From Arcuatula senhousia (lineage: Eukaryota; Mollusca; Bivalvia; Mytilida; Mytilidae), in assembly GCA_963971305.1 (NCBI GenBank), contig OZ020303.1, positions 35,204,106 to 35,268,105 of the forward strand: 64,000 bases of DNA. The letters are read 5' to 3'. Below, one piece after another: positions 63,289 through 64,000 of the stretch. Each line of letters begins with the position of its first letter. Positions within the stretch are counted from its first letter, which is position 1. The translations under genes were made by a program, and so were the position numbers. The notes beneath the pieces were generated by a model. That model had not been told where the DNA came from. It did no database searches and saw only the letters and a program-made list of their open reading frames with translations.

Positions 63289-64000
63289 AACAATCTACAT
63301 CCATAGTACTAGAGACAGAGGTACCAATTGGGTATCCGAAAGTCAAAAGTCCGGAAGGGCAAAGACAAAATCAGTAAACAGCAACGAGAACAGAACGAAC
63401 GAACAGACAACACAAACACACAAATATACAAAAACAAGTGAATGTCAATCAGCAATGCGAAATTAAGTCCTAACGAGAGTTAACACAGGTGCTCCCGAAG
63501 AGTAAGCAGTTCCTGCTTGCTAAATAGCACACTCGTTCCCCTGCCGATGGTCAATTCAGCTTGTCGAATCCGATAAAGTAATACGAAACAAAACCCTATG
63601 ACAAACCAACATCTGCACTCAATTACTACACAAGAAGGTTAAGTTGATGATTGGATAGTTGAAGTCATCACATTTGTCATAGAGCTTTGTTGAAAGTTTT
63701 CCTTGAGAGTCTTATTCGTGATGTAGATCTTAGTATGAAGCAGACTTCCTAGAATCCGTCGTATCCTTTATCTCAAGTTCCTTAGGACATATGAGATGGA
63801 GAAAGTAACAAAATCGAGAATTTTTCAGTGAAAGGACATCATGTGAGGTTAAAAGAGAGAGATAGTCTAAGTGATTGTAAGAAAATCGCTTCATATGAAT
63901 GGAGAATTAAACAAGCAAGCAATGGTGCACAAACAGTGTCCATTGGAGTCCTTATTGTGCGCTGAAAAAACACGTCCACCAAACTGAACTTTATGAAAGC
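63288..64000 (-). pseudogene. R1 copy, minus strand, runs off the window
   Basis: The tail repeats 62740-62925 closely (AGAGACAGAGGTACCAATTG), then continues into R1 coding relics (63600-63990), including a decayed YxDD region near 63830. Some coding sequence (about 63630-63640) is deleted relative to the 14.6-kb copy. Confidence 0.7.

Noticed and set aside
1..64000. Prokaryotic defence or biosynthetic system
   Set aside because: Spliced exons, SINEs, microsatellites and absence of dense ORFs or Shine-Dalgarno-led genes show nuclear eukaryotic DNA.

Overview
The window looks like nuclear DNA of a bivalve mollusc, most likely a mussel (Mytilus or a close relative). It is AT-rich and intron-dominated, with no operons or dense coding. 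Its repeats are of kinds I associate with mussels: degraded reverse-transcriptase fragments, tRNA-derived SINEs, and tandem-core elements ending in a GAC-type microsatellite plus a hairpin. The species is an inference; the eukaryotic, intron-rich character is seen directly.

One protein-coding gene can be supported. It is a SCYL2-like gene (SCY1-like pseudokinase 2, also called CVAK104) on the minus strand. I rebuilt 13 exons from position 50435 (start codon) to position 1, where the gene runs off the window. All twelve introns have GT..AG borders, and the phases match at every junction, giving 566 complete codons. Exons 1-7 encode the pseudokinase domain, which has degenerate catalytic motifs. 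Exons 8-13 encode HEAT-repeat-like helices at roughly one repeat per exon. The clathrin-binding C-terminal third expected in this family lies beyond position 1. Introns range from 412 bp to 18.3 kb.

Introns 8 and 10 (about 2.6-9.6 kb) hold copies of a locally duplicated segment. Intron 9 is mostly a 155-bp tandem-repeat element. Intron 7 (12-23.4 kb) holds a 3.5-kb inverted-repeat structure, several reverse-transcriptase fragments, a 102-bp palindromic MITE with 8-bp target-site duplications, and a SINE. Intron 3 contains a 1.28-kb element with long terminal inverted repeats made of GAGTTC/GAGTTA hexamers and a 9-bp target-site duplication. Intron 1 (32-50.3 kb) holds a second element with a 9-bp duplication, a nested palindrome, a 174-bp tandem-core element, two telomere-like arrays, a TIR element inserted cleanly in an older repeat, and an 11-copy minisatellite. 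The upstream flank (50.4-64 kb) shows no recognisable gene. It holds a foldback element, a direct duplication, and two more tandem-core elements, one of them inside a relic of the other family.

The most interesting pattern is that at least five, probably seven, sequence-unrelated repeat families share one design: a subterminal inverted repeat, a core (tandem in several families, units about 145-175 bp), a GAC/GGAC/CCG-type microsatellite, then a hairpin whose arms repeat the opening sequence. This matches what is known of bivalve pearl/Helentron-type non-autonomous elements. I found no prokaryotic-type system, CRISPR array, or confident functional RNA gene.
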